Positions 18,128-28,534 of a stretch of DNA of 64,000 bases are shown here, piece after piece (positions within the stretch are counted from its first letter, which is position 1; every line of letters begins with the position of its first letter). Both the position numbers and the translations under genes were made by a program. This DNA is from Desulfobacula toluolica Tol2. Its GTDB lineage: Bacteria; Desulfobacterota; Desulfobacteria; Desulfobacterales; Desulfobacteraceae. The notes under the pieces are model-generated. The model made no database searches, had not been told where the DNA came from, and saw nothing but the letters and a program-made list of their open reading frames with translations. The stretch lies in contig NC_018645.1 of NCBI RefSeq assembly GCF_000307105.1, forward strand, positions 3,495,501 through 3,559,500. Reading direction: 5' to 3'.

Positions 18128-19267
18128 TCAGGACAAGCCTCCTGCTGCATGAACCTTTAGAATCTCCAGCACCAGCCGTGCTGAATTTTCCATATCCTTG
18201 ATGTCAATGGATTCATTCAGGGTGTGAACATCCGTCATTCCGGTTCCCAAAACACCGGCAGCAATACCGCGGCTGAAAAAGATATTGGCATCTGCGCCAC
18301 CGCCTATGGTTTTGCTTTCCATGGGAATGCCGATATTGTTTGCCGCTTTCCTGGCAAGCTTAACAACCTTGTGGTCTTCAGAAATATTTGTAAGGGGAAA
18401 ATCATTCTCAACAACGGCTTCTATCCGGGGAAGATCCGAATTGCCATCAAACTCCTCGGCTGCAACATAAAATGCATCGACAATCCAATCCGTAACATTT
18501 TTCAGTTTTTCCACATCATGACTTCTGACTTCCCCGCAGATTTTGACAAACTCAGGAACAATATTGGTGGCAACTCCTCCTTTTATGGTTCCAAGATTAC
18601 AGGTGGTCTCTTCATCAATGCGGCCCAACTTGAGTTTGGAAATAGCTTTTGAGGCAACGGCAATGGCATTGATACCGTTTTCAGGCGCTGCTCCCGCATG
18701 AGCCGCCCTTCCATAAACCTTAAGGGTGATCCTGTTGGCAGCCGGGGCTTTTGTGACAATCCCTTCCGTATCGGTTGAATCCAGTATATATCCGAATTTT
18801 GACTCTATTAAAGAATAATCAAAATTTTTTGCACCTAAAAGACCGATTTCTTCACAAACCGTAAAAACAATTTCAACCGGCGGGTAATCCATTTTATTTT
18901 CAATGATCACGTCCATGACCTCAAGAATAATGGCAAGGGCTGATTTATCATCCGAACCCAAAATGGTTGTTCCATCGCTTTTAAAAATACCGTTTTCAAA
19001 CAGCACTTTTATACCTTTTCCAGGCCCAACCGTATCCATATGACCGGACAAGAAGACAGGGTCTGCATCAACGGTTCCCTTGAACCTGGCCACAAGGTTT
19101 GAACAATCGCCTTTTACCGCTTCCTTTGCCGTGTCATAACAAACTGTTGCTCCCATCCCAATTAATATTTTTTCAAGTTCCAGCGCAACATTTCTCTCCT
19201 GCCGGGAAAGAGAATCAATTTCAACAAGTGCTTTAAACCGTTGAGCCAGTCTTTGTGAATTTATCAT
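18128..19267 (-). CDS. M20 family metallopeptidase, PepT-like
   Basis: 379 residues. Metal-binding and catalytic motifs are in order: LSGHMDTVGPGKG (near 92), GSDDKSALAIILEV (near 125), TVCEEIGLLGAKN (near 160, general base Glu pair) and DSTDTEG. A dimerisation domain spans about 190-300, and near the C-terminus MTDVHTLNESI supplies the last His. The best fit is a peptidase T-like di/tripeptidase of the cytoplasm. It is the first gene of a two-gene unit with larC. The upstream intergenic space is about 500 bp. Confidence 0.85.
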   Translation of the reverse strand: MINSQRLAQRFKALVEIDSLSRQERNVALELEKILIGMGATVCYDTAKEAVKGDCSNLVARFKGTVDADPVFLSGHMDTVGPGKGIKVLFENGIFKSDGTTILGSDDKSALAIILEVMDVIIENKMDYPPVEIVFTVCEEIGLLGAKNFDYSLIESKFGYILDSTDTEGIVTKAPAANRITLKVYGRAAHAGAAPENGINAIAVASKAISKLKLGRIDEETTCNLGTIKGGVATNIVPEFVKICGEVRSHDVEKLKNVTDWIVDAFYVAAEEFDGNSDLPRIEAVVENDFPLTNISEDHKVVKLARKAANNIGIPMESKTIGGGADANIFFSRGIAAGVLGTGMTDVHTLNESIDIKDMENSARLVLEILKVHAAGGLS

Positions 19268-19776
19268 TTATTCATCCTTCAGTTAATCGAACGTCATAAA
19301 CGCAAATTGATAAATCAAAGAAATAATATGTACTAAAAATTTTTTATTAATTCCATCATTAATTGTGAAAATGGCATGTTATGACCGGTCAGACATACCA
19401 TCATCCCATATCAGTTTCTAAAGCTTCCTTTAAAAGGTACAATGCTTACACCAAATTTCTTCAGAAGGTTTTCTATTTTAAATTTTGCAAAATATTCGTT
19501 GAGCATTAACAATTTTTAAAGTTTATAATTTGATTTTTTTGCCCGGTCAGGTTATTATCAAATTCGATTATTTTTTTTTAAAATTTATTAGTTAGCGCCA
19601 AACAAAAAAATGCCATAAAAAACGAAATTTATTAATTTTATTGATCATTTAAATATGTTACATTTAGCCTTTCCTGCTCTTTTTATGACCTGCAATTAAA
19701 GTAATAATATTGAAATAATTACTGAACTGTTGGGACAAAAAAAGTGACATAAAAAAATAAATGTAAGCAGTTTATT
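19268..19776. other. 509-bp AT-rich intergenic region
   Basis: Lies between the divergent M20 peptidase (minus) and the unknown protein at 19777 (plus). I see no gene, strong hairpin or sigma-54 site in it; only poly-A/T stretches. Confidence 0.5.
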
Positions 19777-20232
19777 ATGCCCATTAAAAACAAACATATG
19801 ATTGGCGGCGATACGGGAAGCAACCTTAAAGGTCAAAGTCTTACAAATCAAAGCCTGACAGCGGAATTAAACTGTCTACTATCAGTTGTTTTAGCCAAAC
19901 GGCTTCATCAAATCATATATCTGCATATGCTTGAAATATGGCTGATCCCCGCGAAGTCTCAGCAAATATTTAATGCTATATGCAAACTTTTACATGATGT
20001 GCCGCAGGATAAATCTCGTAAAACATTTCATTATTTGTATCGCGAAAAAATTCTTGAATTTTTCATGCGATTAGAAAAATGCGAAATCAAAGTAGTTAAA
20101 GACGATTCTCTCCTCTTGCTTACGAATGCTTTTCAATTGCATAAACAACATAAAATCAATAAAGGCTTATATCTTGGAACTACAGGCCACTGGTTGAACC
20201 ATCACAAAAAACCTCCATCAGTGATATCCTGA
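19777..20232 (+). CDS. hypothetical protein, 151 residues
   Basis: Not recognised. The sequence is helix-rich and basic, with HQIIYLHMLEIWLIPAKSQQIF near 45-66 and an FFMRLEKCEIKVVKDDSLLLL region near 94-114; no signal peptide, membrane helix or metal motif. Codon pattern is similar to neighbours. No clear Shine-Dalgarno precedes the ATG, so both start and expression are doubtful. It lies upstream of the PocR kinase in the same orientation, 142 bp apart. Confidence 0.4.
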   Translation: MPIKNKHMIGGDTGSNLKGQSLTNQSLTAELNCLLSVVLAKRLHQIIYLHMLEIWLIPAKSQQIFNAICKLLHDVPQDKSRKTFHYLYREKILEFFMRLEKCEIKVVKDDSLLLLTNAFQLHKQHKINKGLYLGTTGHWLNHHKKPPSVIS

Positions 20233-20374
20233 CCTCAGGAGATTAATCGAAGAAAAAATCAGGATTGAAAACAAAAACAGGTAAAGGATACTGGCTTATC
20301 TTCATGATTACATTTTGCATTATACCGCCATTTAATGTAATCTAAATCATGATGGATTCAGTAAAATTAAAATA

Positions 20375-22120
20375 ATGTTAAAAAGAACTCCTTCCTTAAT
20401 TTACAAATCGGGTTGTAAAATGGAAAATTACCGATTATCCGAACTGCTTGATTTAGCTGCCGTCCAAAATATGGCGGATGCAAATTATGAAGCTACGGGT
20501 ATCCCAACCGGGATAATTGATGCCTTTGACAATTCACTGCTGGTTGGCGCAGGCTGGCAGGAAATATGCTGCAATTTCCACCGTGCCAACAAAAAATCAT
20601 TAAAACAATGTCAAACCAGTGATAATTTTATTAAAACTCGCCTTGTTAAAGGTGAGGCTTGCTGCTATAAATGTAAAAATGGTCTCTGGGACATCGGAAT
20701 CCCTATCATAGTTACAAATCAGCATCTGGCAACACTGTTTTTGGGACAATTTTTTTATAAAGAAGAGCCTTTTGACCGGAATTTCTTTATTCAACAGGCA
20801 AAAAAATTCGGTTATGATCTTGACGGCTATCTTACAGCACTTGATAAAGTACCGGTATTAAAGCGTAAAAAAGTCGAATATATTATTGAGTATAATAAAT
20901 CACTGGTAACCTTTTTAACGGATCTTGCGGAGAATTCCATCAAGAAAAAAATAGCAGAGGGTGAAGTCAATCACCTCCGCAACTATCTGTCTAATATTTT
21001 TGATTCCATGCCGTCTGTTCTTGTCGGTGTAGATGATGAATTTAAAGTAACTCAATGGAATAGAACGGCTTCAAAAATAACGGGGATCTCTGCCAATGAT
21101 GCTAAAGGAAAAATTTTTTCAGACGTGCTGCCCGGTATGAACATTGAAATGGAAACAATAACTGAAAGCATTCAAGCCCGTGAAACCAGACATCTGCTGA
21201 AAAAACCACGCAAATTAAAAAATGAGACCTGTTACGAAGATATAACCATCTACCCACTGATCGCCAACGGCATCAAAGGAGTGGTAATTCGTATTGATGA
21301 CGTAACTCAAAATGTTCGCATGGAAGAGATGATGATTCAAAACGAAAAAATGCTTTCTATTGGCGGATTGGCGGCCGGCATGGCACACGAAATTAACAAT
21401 CCCCTTGCAGGGATGCTCCAGACCGCTAATGTAATGTCCAATCGATTGATCAATTGTGAATTGCCGGCCAATCTGGATGCAGCCCACAAGTCAGGTACCA
21501 CAATGGAAAACATCAAACAGTTCATGGAAATCCGGGGAATTTACAACATGATAAACGCCATCAACAAATCAGGCCAGAGAGTATCAAATATTATTGACAA
21601 CATGCTCAATTTTGTACGCAAGAGCGATGGACGGTTTTCTTGTTTTTCCATTTCCGAACTGATTGATAAAACACTGGAACTGGCAGAATCAGACTACGAC
21701 CTTAAGAAAAAATGTGATTTTAAACGAATTGATATCAAAAAAGAGTATGCAGACAACATTCCTCCTGTGCCCTGCGAAGGTGCTAAAATTCAGCAGGTGC
21801 TGCTGAATATTTTCAGGAACGGTTTCCAGGCAATGCAGGAAAACAAAGAAAACAAGCCCCGGTTTATCGTTCGGACATGGTGTGAAAAGAGTCAAAAAAT
21901 GGTCTGCATTGAAATAGAGGACAATGGTACGGGTATGGATGAGGGGACAAAAAAAAAGATATTTGAACCTTTTTTTACAACCAAACCGGTGGGATCAGGC
22001 ACTGGGCTTGGCCTTTTTGTATCATATTTCATCATTACTGAAAATCATGGCGGTCAAATGGAAGTCGACTCAACCTTGGGGCAAGGCACAAAATTCATTA
22101 TCAGGCTTCCTATCACATAA
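20375..22120 (+). CDS. PocR-domain PAS sensor histidine kinase
   Basis: Up to 581 residues; an internal ATG at 20420 is an alternative start, and neither has a strong binding site. The order is a PocR ligand-binding domain (about 20-190, with C-rich CCYKCKNGLWDIGIPI), a PAS domain (about 210-320, FDSMPSVLVGVDDEFKVTQWN), a HisKA box (MAHEINNPLAGML, His near 340), and a HATPase with DNGTGMDEGTKKKIFEPFF and GTGLGLFVS. There is no membrane segment, so it senses a cytoplasmic small molecule; PocR domains in other proteins bind diol or hydrocarbon-like ligands, some through a metal site. No response regulator lies next to it, so it is an orphan kinase. Confidence 0.85.
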   Translation: MLKRTPSLIYKSGCKMENYRLSELLDLAAVQNMADANYEATGIPTGIIDAFDNSLLVGAGWQEICCNFHRANKKSLKQCQTSDNFIKTRLVKGEACCYKCKNGLWDIGIPIIVTNQHLATLFLGQFFYKEEPFDRNFFIQQAKKFGYDLDGYLTALDKVPVLKRKKVEYIIEYNKSLVTFLTDLAENSIKKKIAEGEVNHLRNYLSNIFDSMPSVLVGVDDEFKVTQWNRTASKITGISANDAKGKIFSDVLPGMNIEMETITESIQARETRHLLKKPRKLKNETCYEDITIYPLIANGIKGVVIRIDDVTQNVRMEEMMIQNEKMLSIGGLAAGMAHEINNPLAGMLQTANVMSNRLINCELPANLDAAHKSGTTMENIKQFMEIRGIYNMINAINKSGQRVSNIIDNMLNFVRKSDGRFSCFSISELIDKTLELAESDYDLKKKCDFKRIDIKKEYADNIPPVPCEGAKIQQVLLNIFRNGFQAMQENKENKPRFIVRTWCEKSQKMVCIEIEDNGTGMDEGTKKKIFEPFFTTKPVGSGTGLGLFVSYFIITENHGGQMEVDSTLGQGTKFIIRLPIT

Positions 22121-22379
22121 AAAAAATATTCTTGATGATGCTTTTTATACATATCATTTGATCTCAAGTTTTGTAAATTTTCAAAATCTGGATGAGGTTC
22201 TGATATAACTTAAGTCCGAAAGTTGAGATTTGCTTTTAATACTCCTTTACACATATTATGAATACTGATAATAAAAGTGCTTCGGCCCATCCGGATGACA
22301 GTATAACAACGTCTGAAAACCCATGTTTTCTTGTCTGTCCCGGCCTGTGCCAGCACAAATATTTTTTAAGATATTGAAG

Positions 22380-23537
22380 ATGATTATGATTGATACCATG
22401 AAAAAGCAAGTGGAAGATATGGAAATCAGATGGGCAAAACAACTTTACAGGGAACACAAAAATATTTCCTGGCAATACGGAATCGATCTTACTCCCCCTG
22501 CAATCAATATCTCTTCCGGCAGAAAAGAGCTTGGTTTATTGAATCATGGAACAAAAACGCTTTCGATCTCAAGTCATCTTATCCAGACTGAAGCCTGGGA
22601 TATTGTAGTGGAGGTACTGAAGCATGAGATGGCGCATCAATACGTTTCCGAATTTTATGACAATGCAGATGGTCATGGCAAATATTTTAAGAAAGCCTGT
22701 AAAAAATTAGGGGTGCATCCGGCTTTTGTTGCGGGCAGCAAGGATTTTCATAAAACGCTGCAGGAATTCAAAGGAAGCTTGCCGCCTGATGCTCAAAAAA
22801 TGTTAAGGAAAGTTGAAAAACTGATGGCCCTGGGGCAATCCAGTAAAGAGGCAGAGGCCCAGGCAGCATCCAGAAAAGCCAATTACCTGCTTAACAAATA
22901 CAATCTTCAGAGAATTAATGCTCATGATGATAATCCGGATATCAAATACCTTACAATCTGCCATAAAAAAAAACGCATTGAAAGTATTCAAAGAGCTATT
23001 TTGTCTATTTTAAGAGACTATTATTATGTAAACTGTATCACTTCAGATACTTACAATGCCCAAGACGATACGGTTTATCGATGCATTGTCCTGATTGGAA
23101 AAAAAGAGGCTTTAATCGTTGCAGAATATGTTTACCATTTCCTGCTTGATACAGGTCGGACACTTTGGCAAAGCTTCAAAAAGAAAAACAACGCCAAAAG
23201 AGGAGATAAAGTTTCTTTTGATATGGGGTTTATTGCCGGGATTGAACATAATCACAAATTGATGTTTGAAGATTCAATCATGGAAAATTCAAATAGTAAG
23301 GGCAATATTGACACGACCCTGCCCGTAAAAGCGACCAAGGCATTAATGACTCAACATCATGAAGAAATCTGTAAAGAAAAATCACGGCTGTTCCCAAAAT
23401 TATCAACCGTCCGATACGGCAGGCATCAAGCTTCATCAGGTGCCTTCAAAGAAGGGTTTAACAATGGTAAAAACACTCATATAAAAAAAGGGGTGTCCAA
23501 CCGGGGAACAGGGATATCCGGTTTTTTAGAAGCTTGA
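22380..23537 (+). CDS. SprT-like zinc peptidase-domain protein fused to DUF2786
   Basis: About 385 residues from the ATG at 22380; the frame is open 57 nt further upstream. The N-terminal 140 residues form a SprT-like domain with the zinc motif HEMAHQY and a later HGKYFKK. Next is DUF2786 (KVEKLMALGQSSKEAEAQAA, then NYLLNKYNL), then a region of about 150 residues (DUF7168-like), then a basic tail. SprT-like domains occur in proteases acting on DNA-bound proteins; proteins with the DUF2786 combination are common in phage, plasmids and bacterial genomes with unknown role. It ends convergently with the fumarase gene, a shared terminator between. Confidence 0.75.
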   Translation: MIMIDTMKKQVEDMEIRWAKQLYREHKNISWQYGIDLTPPAINISSGRKELGLLNHGTKTLSISSHLIQTEAWDIVVEVLKHEMAHQYVSEFYDNADGHGKYFKKACKKLGVHPAFVAGSKDFHKTLQEFKGSLPPDAQKMLRKVEKLMALGQSSKEAEAQAASRKANYLLNKYNLQRINAHDDNPDIKYLTICHKKKRIESIQRAILSILRDYYYVNCITSDTYNAQDDTVYRCIVLIGKKEALIVAEYVYHFLLDTGRTLWQSFKKKNNAKRGDKVSFDMGFIAGIEHNHKLMFEDSIMENSNSKGNIDTTLPVKATKALMTQHHEEICKEKSRLFPKLSTVRYGRHQASSGAFKEGFNNGKNTHIKKGVSNRGTGISGFLEA

Positions 23538-23570
23538 TTATTCCCCCTGTGTCAGGAGAAAACAAATAAA

Positions 23571-23606
23571 GGCCCCCGGCGGAAATCAAACATATCCGCC
23601 AAGGCC
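23571..23606. terminator. bidirectional terminator between SprT-like gene and fumarase
   Basis: A GC-rich stem (GGCGGA at 23578-23583 with TCCGCC at 23595-23600, extended by GGCC outer arms) sits between two convergent genes. On the minus strand it is followed by TTTATTTGTTTT. Confidence 0.6.
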
Positions 23607-23629
23607 GTACCGTTAAAAAACAGGTTTAA

Positions 23630-25240
23630 TCACAGAAGATCCGCATAAAAATCATTGCCTTTATCGTCAACAATAATAAAGGCCGGGAAATTTTCTACGG
23701 TGATCATGTAGACCGCTTCCATCCCCAACTCTTCGTACTCGATGATATGCGCCTTTTTAATGAAGTCTTTTCCGATCCGGGCAGCAGGCCCGCCGATGGA
23801 GCCCAGATAAAACCCGCCATGGATCCTGCAGGAATTTGTGACTTGGTTTGTTCTGTTGCCCTTGGCCAGCATTATCATGGAAGCACCCTCTTCCTGGAAG
23901 ACGGGCACATAAGGATCCATTCGCCCTGCTGTTGTGGGGCCGAATGATCCTGAAATTTCTCTTTCAGGCCGTTTGGCAGGGCCGGCATAATAGACAATAT
24001 GATTTTTCAAGTATTTGGGCAGGCCTTTGCCTGCTTCAAACCGTTCCATGAATTTTGCATGGGCAATATCCCTTGCCACAACAATTTGTCCGGTTAAAGC
24101 CAGCCGTGTGGAGACCGGATACCTGGACAACTCCGCCCGGATCTCATCCATGGGCCTGTTCAGATCAATATGAACCGCTTCTTTCATGTCGGGTTCTTTT
24201 TTCGGCAGGTATTGGCCGGGATTTTCTTCCAGCTGTTCCAGAAAGACCCCATCCTTTGTGATTTTCCCCTTGATCTGGCGATCGGCTGAACAGGAAACCC
24301 CCAGACCGATGGGACAGGATGCCCCGTGCCTCGGCAGGCGGATCACCCGCATATCAAGGGCAAAATGCTTGCCCCCGAACTGGGTGCCGATGCCCAATTC
24401 ATGAGACCGGGCCAACACTTTTTTCTCAAGATCAATATCCCTGAACGCATGGGCGGTGTCACTGCCCCGGGTGGGAAGAGAATCCAGGTATCTGGCGGAT
24501 GCCAGTTTTACGGTCTTCAGATTGAGTTCCACAGACGTGCCGCCAATGACAAATGCAATATAATATGGCGGGCAGGCCGATGTCCCAAGCCCTTTCATTT
24601 TTTCCACCATAAAATCGATCAGGGTCTGTTCCGATTTCAATATGGTTTTTGTCATCTGGAACACATTGGTTTTATTGGCTGATCCGCCCCCTTTTGCCAT
24701 GAACAGGAACTTGTATTCATCGCCCTGAACAGCTGTGATATCGATCTGGGCTGGCAGGTTGGTCGTGGTATTTTTCTCTTCATACATGGTAAAGGGCGCA
24801 TTCTGAGAATATCTCAAATAATTTTGTGTATACACATTGAATACGCCTTTGGACAATTCTTCCACATCATCGGTCCGGCTCCAGACCTGCTGCCCTTTTT
24901 TTGCCATGACAATTGCGGTTCCCGTGTCCTGGCACATGGGATACACTTTCCCCGCTGCAATGACGGCATTTTTCAACAATTCCAAAGCCACATACCGGTC
25001 ATTGTCGGAACTTTCCGGATCATCAATAATCTGTCTGAGTCTTTCAAGATGCTCCGGTCGGTAAAGATGGGCCACATCCTTAAAGGCTTTTTCAGCAAGC
25101 AGGGTCAGTGCCTGTGGTTCCACCATGAGAACATCTTTTCCGTCAAATTTGTTTATCCCGACATATTCCCCGGTAAGACAACGATATTCCGTCGTATCCT
25201 TTCCCAAGGGGAACATACGTTCATATATAAACTCATTCAT
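23630..25240 (-). CDS. fumarate hydratase, class I (Fe-S, FumA/FumB type)
   Basis: 536 residues, the length of one-chain class I fumarases. The N-terminal catalytic part contains [16 protein letters not shown] (near 100-115, cluster Cys) and [15 protein letters not shown] (near 218), with [17 protein letters not shown] near 300; the C-terminal part has [15 protein letters not shown] near 427. It interconverts fumarate and malate with an oxygen-sensitive [4Fe-4S] cluster, fitting an anaerobe. It is the last gene of the transporter-malic enzyme-fumarase run. An 8-bp GC hairpin lies in the 97-nt gap upstream, which may tune relative expression. Confidence 0.95.
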   Translation of the reverse strand: MNEFIYERMFPLGKDTTEYRCLTGEYVGINKFDGKDVLMVEPQALTLLAEKAFKDVAHLYRPEHLERLRQIIDDPESSDNDRYVALELLKNAVIAAGKVYPMCQDTGTAIVMAKKGQQVWSRTDDVEELSKGVFNVYTQNYLRYSQNAPFTMYEEKNTTTNLPAQIDITAVQGDEYKFLFMAKGGGSANKTNVFQMTKTILKSEQTLIDFMVEKMKGLGTSACPPYYIAFVIGGTSVELNLKTVKLASARYLDSLPTRGSDTAHAFRDIDLEKKVLARSHELGIGTQFGGKHFALDMRVIRLPRHGASCPIGLGVSCSADRQIKGKITKDGVFLEQLEENPGQYLPKKEPDMKEAVHIDLNRPMDEIRAELSRYPVSTRLALTGQIVVARDIAHAKFMERFEAGKGLPKYLKNHIVYYAGPAKRPEREISGSFGPTTAGRMDPYVPVFQEEGASMIMLAKGNRTNQVTNSCRIHGGFYLGSIGGPAARIGKDFIKKAHIIEYEELGMEAVYMITVENFPAFIIVDDKGNDFYADLL

Positions 25241-25337
25241 GTTGCTGTCACCTTTATATAATACAACAGCCAGCGGGCCATTTCCTGCCCGCTGCCTGAT
25301 TTTCTTTTTTATCCCGAGCCGGCCTGCCGGCAGTTAA

Positions 25338-26639
25338 TCAGTTATCCATCGTGCATTCACACCAGAATTTTTCCATTCTCTTTCTCAAGGATGCGGCATA
25401 TGCTTCCCAGTCATTGATGTTAATGGTGGCAAGCCCCTCCTCAATGGCCGCTTTGGCCACGGCAACGGATTCCCACTCAATTACCCTGGGGTCAAAGGGT
25501 TTGGGAACAATATACTCCCTGCCAAAAGCAAACGCCTGGCCGTTATAGGCTTTCTTGACCACTTCAGGCACCGGCTGTCTGGCCAGATCTGCCAGTGCCC
25601 TGGCTGCGGCAAGCTTCATCCCCTCTGAAATCTTGCTTGCCCCCACGTCCAGAGCGCCTCGAAAGATAAAAGGAAAGCCCAGTACATTGTTGATCTGGTT
25701 GGGATAGTCGGACCGGCCCGTAGCCATGATAACATCATCCCTTGTGGCCGTGGCCAGTTCATAGGTGATTTCAGGGTCAGGGTTGGCCATGGCAAATACC
25801 ATGGGATCATTGGCCATGGAGAGGAGCATCTCGGCAGTCACAACATCTTTCTGGGATACGCCGATAAATACATCCGCACCTTTCATGACATCTTCCAGGG
25901 TTCTATGTTCCGTTTCCAGGGCAAAGATCTCTTTGTACTTGTTCATACCCTCTTTACGGCCCTTATAGATAACCCCTTTGGAGTCGCACATGGCAAGGTT
26001 TTCATATTTTACACCAAGGGAGACCAAGAGTTTAGCACATGAAATACCGGCGGCACCCGCACCGTTAAAGACCACTTTGATATCTTCAACTTTTTTGCCG
26101 GTAATTTCCAGCCCATTGATAAAACCTGCCGAACAGATGATGGCAGTACCGTGCTGGTCATCATGGAAAACAGGGATATTGCAGATATCAATCAGGGTTT
26201 CTTCAATCTCAAAGCATTCCGGTGCCTTGATATCTTCAAGATTGATACCGCCAAAGGTCAGTTCCATGATTTTGACAATATCTATAATTTTCTCAGGATC
26301 TTCGGTGTTGAGCTCAATATCAAAGACATCCACATCGGCAAATCTTTTGAACAATACTCCCTTTCCTTCCATCACCGGCTTGCTGGCCAGGGCACCGAGG
26401 TTCCCAAGCCCCAGGATTGCCGTGCCGTTGGAGACCACAGCCACCAGATTCTGACGGCAGGTGTGCAGTCTTGCAGTATCGGGATTGTCTGCAATATCCC
26501 GGACCGGCAGGGCAACCCCAGGTGTATATGCCATGGAGAGGTCTTCTGCGGTTTGACATGGCTTGGTAGGCATGACCTGAATTTTACCTGCAACCGGGGT
26601 ACAATGATAATCAAATACATTCTGTTCAAATTGTTCCAT
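25338..26639 (-). CDS. NAD(P)-dependent malic enzyme
   Basis: 433 residues, the short bacterial form without a phosphotransacetylase tail. Conserved parts: SMAYTPGVALPVRDI (near 34-48), NGTAILGLGNLGALASKPVMEGK (near 70-92, catalytic Lys), VFHDDQHGTAIICSAG (near 155, metal site) and FNGAGAAGISCAKLLVSLG (near 190, nucleotide fold). It decarboxylates malate to pyruvate. Located between the C4-dicarboxylate transporter and fumarase, it gives a route fumarate to malate to pyruvate. It begins 63 nt after the transporter stop. Confidence 0.95.
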   Translation of the reverse strand: MEQFEQNVFDYHCTPVAGKIQVMPTKPCQTAEDLSMAYTPGVALPVRDIADNPDTARLHTCRQNLVAVVSNGTAILGLGNLGALASKPVMEGKGVLFKRFADVDVFDIELNTEDPEKIIDIVKIMELTFGGINLEDIKAPECFEIEETLIDICNIPVFHDDQHGTAIICSAGFINGLEITGKKVEDIKVVFNGAGAAGISCAKLLVSLGVKYENLAMCDSKGVIYKGRKEGMNKYKEIFALETEHRTLEDVMKGADVFIGVSQKDVVTAEMLLSMANDPMVFAMANPDPEITYELATATRDDVIMATGRSDYPNQINNVLGFPFIFRGALDVGASKISEGMKLAAARALADLARQPVPEVVKKAYNGQAFAFGREYIVPKPFDPRVIEWESVAVAKAAIEEGLATININDWEAYAASLRKRMEKFWCECTMDN

Positions 26640-26702
26640 TTGTTCACAATCCTTTGGTTAATTAAAAACTATTAAAAAAAATAAATGGTAACGGGTTTAA
26701 TT

Positions 26703-28247
26703 TTAATTTGCACTTAACAGGGCCCACTGGGGAATCTCACCAGGAAAAATGGCAAACACCATGGTACCCAGGGTGAGGAATATTCCGGTGATGACAATCA
26801 CACCGATAAAGTTGATCAGAACACCGGCCTTGACCATTTCGAACATTCTGATTCGCCCGCTGCTGAAGACAATGGCATTGGGAGGTGTTGCAATGGGCAT
26901 CATAAAGGCACAGGATGCGGACAGGGTGGCCGGAACCAGCAGCATCAGGGGATTGATTTTCATGGCCACGGCCATGGATGAGAGGATGGGCAGAATCATC
27001 TGGGTTGTAGCGGTATTAGAGGTCAATTCCGTAAGAAAAGTAAGGGTTGTGCAGATGCTTGCAATCATGGCCACGGAACTTGTCCCCTCCAGGATCTGGA
27101 GCTTGTTGCCGACAAATTCCGACAGGCCTGACACCTGGAATCCTTTGGCCAGGGCGAAACCGCCGCCAAACAGGAGGATGATTCCCCAGGGGATTTTGGA
27201 GAAAATACGGGTGTCAAGGATGGTGGCACTTTTCGCATCTTTCCGGGTGGTGGGCAAAAAGAAGAGAAACATGGCCATGGTGATGGCAACCGTGCCGTCA
27301 TCCACGAGTTTTGGAAACGGCAGAAGGGAGGCCCATCCGGGAATAATGGCAAACCCCAAGTTCAGATCCTTTCTGAAAATCCACAGCAGGGCGGTGGCGG
27401 CAAAGACTATCAACACCTTCTTCTCTTCGGGAGAAATGGGACCCAGCTGCCTGTACTCTTTTTCAATAACGTAGGGATCCACCTTTACATGGGAAGGGGT
27501 TCTGTAGAACACCTGTGTCAAAAGGAACCAGATAATGGCGATCATGACAACGGAGAGAGGAAGGGCCATGAGCATCCAGGTGCCAAAGGAGATGGACAAA
27601 GCCATGGGAAAGAGCTGCTCAAAGGTCCGGGTCAGAACAAGGTTGGGCGGGGTGCCCACAAGGGTGGCCGCTCCTCCCATGGATGCGGCATAGGCAATAC
27701 CGAGAAGCAGGGGCATGGTAAAAGTCTTGGTGTCTGCTGCCGAGAACTCCTCTTCCATTTTAAAGACAATGGAGAGGGCAATGGGCAGCATCATCACTGC
27801 GGTGGCTGTATTGGAGATCCACATGGAAAGAAAAGCCGAAGCCATCATAAAACCAAATACGATCCGAGCAGGGCCGCCGCCGATGGTTTTTACGGTCAGC
27901 AGCGCAATCCGCTTATGAAGGTTCCATTTTTCCATGGCAAGTGCAATGAGAAATCCCCCCATGAACAAAAAAATGGTGCTGTTGAAATAGACAGCTGCGG
28001 CAGATTTTCCGGCCATGATGCCCATGAGGGGGTAAAGCACAACAGGTAAAAGGGATGTGGCTGCCATAGGGATGGCTTCAGTGACCCACATGACCGCCAT
28101 AAATCCTGCAATGGCTGCCATTCGGGTCACTTCCGGTTCTGCCGGGTCCAGATTCATCATCCAGATAAGGGCAAAAACAATGGGACCGGCAATGAGACCC
28201 ATCACCTGCATTTTTGATCGTCTGTTCATCGCTTTGTGGGATTCCAT
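26703..28247 (-). CDS. DASS-family sodium:dicarboxylate/anion transporter
   Basis: 514 residues from the ATG at 28247, which has GGAGG 7 nt upstream. The frame opens 15 nt earlier at a TTG that overlaps that binding site, so I reject it. Eleven or twelve membrane segments are seen, with the family's paired SNT motifs: SMWISNTATAVMMLP (near 135-150) and LTSNTATTQMILPI (near 405-420), which bind substrate and sodium. DASS proteins take up succinate, fumarate, malate or sulfate; the downstream malic enzyme and fumarase make C4-dicarboxylates the likely substrate. A sigma-54 promoter lies 60-77 nt upstream. Confidence 0.9.
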   Translation of the reverse strand: MESHKAMNRRSKMQVMGLIAGPIVFALIWMMNLDPAEPEVTRMAAIAGFMAVMWVTEAIPMAATSLLPVVLYPLMGIMAGKSAAAVYFNSTIFLFMGGFLIALAMEKWNLHKRIALLTVKTIGGGPARIVFGFMMASAFLSMWISNTATAVMMLPIALSIVFKMEEEFSAADTKTFTMPLLLGIAYAASMGGAATLVGTPPNLVLTRTFEQLFPMALSISFGTWMLMALPLSVVMIAIIWFLLTQVFYRTPSHVKVDPYVIEKEYRQLGPISPEEKKVLIVFAATALLWIFRKDLNLGFAIIPGWASLLPFPKLVDDGTVAITMAMFLFFLPTTRKDAKSATILDTRIFSKIPWGIILLFGGGFALAKGFQVSGLSEFVGNKLQILEGTSSVAMIASICTTLTFLTELTSNTATTQMILPILSSMAVAMKINPLMLLVPATLSASCAFMMPIATPPNAIVFSSGRIRMFEMVKAGVLINFIGVIVITGIFLTLGTMVFAIFPGEIPQWALLSAN

Positions 28248-28306
28248 GGTATCGTCCTCCAAAATTAAGGGTGTTTTTTAAGGTGTAGCCAGTGTGATCT
28301 ATACAG

Positions 28307-28323
28307 TAGCAAAAGGCGTACCA
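28307..28323 (-). promoter_or_regulatory. sigma-54 (-24/-12) promoter of the dicarboxylate operon
   Basis: On the minus strand TGGTACG-N4-TTGCT matches the sigma-54 consensus with one change (T for C in GGCAC) and correct GG/GC spacing. The start site would be near 28296. A small palindrome GGCGAATTTTCGCC at 28422-28435 lies about 130 bp upstream, a typical distance for an activator site. Confidence 0.75.
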
Positions 28324-28534
28324 CTGCCTGAAAAGCCTTTCAAGAAGCCTGTAATAAGAGGAATGGTGTGATTTTAAGAAAAACATAACGAAAGATAAAA
28401 GACCAAAATCCACCGATAAACGGCGAATTTTCGCCCTTTCATTTCCATTGATTTACAGGACGGTTATTGATATTGATTAGATAGCGTTTTTTTTCGTGAA
28501 AGCCGTCAGAAATATTAAATTTACTGGAAATTGC

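Noticed and set aside
26749-27474. 241-codon plus-strand frame inside the dicarboxylate transporter
   Set aside because: Antisense to a clear membrane transporter with conserved SNT motifs; its composition only mirrors the transporter codons and it has no ribosome site.
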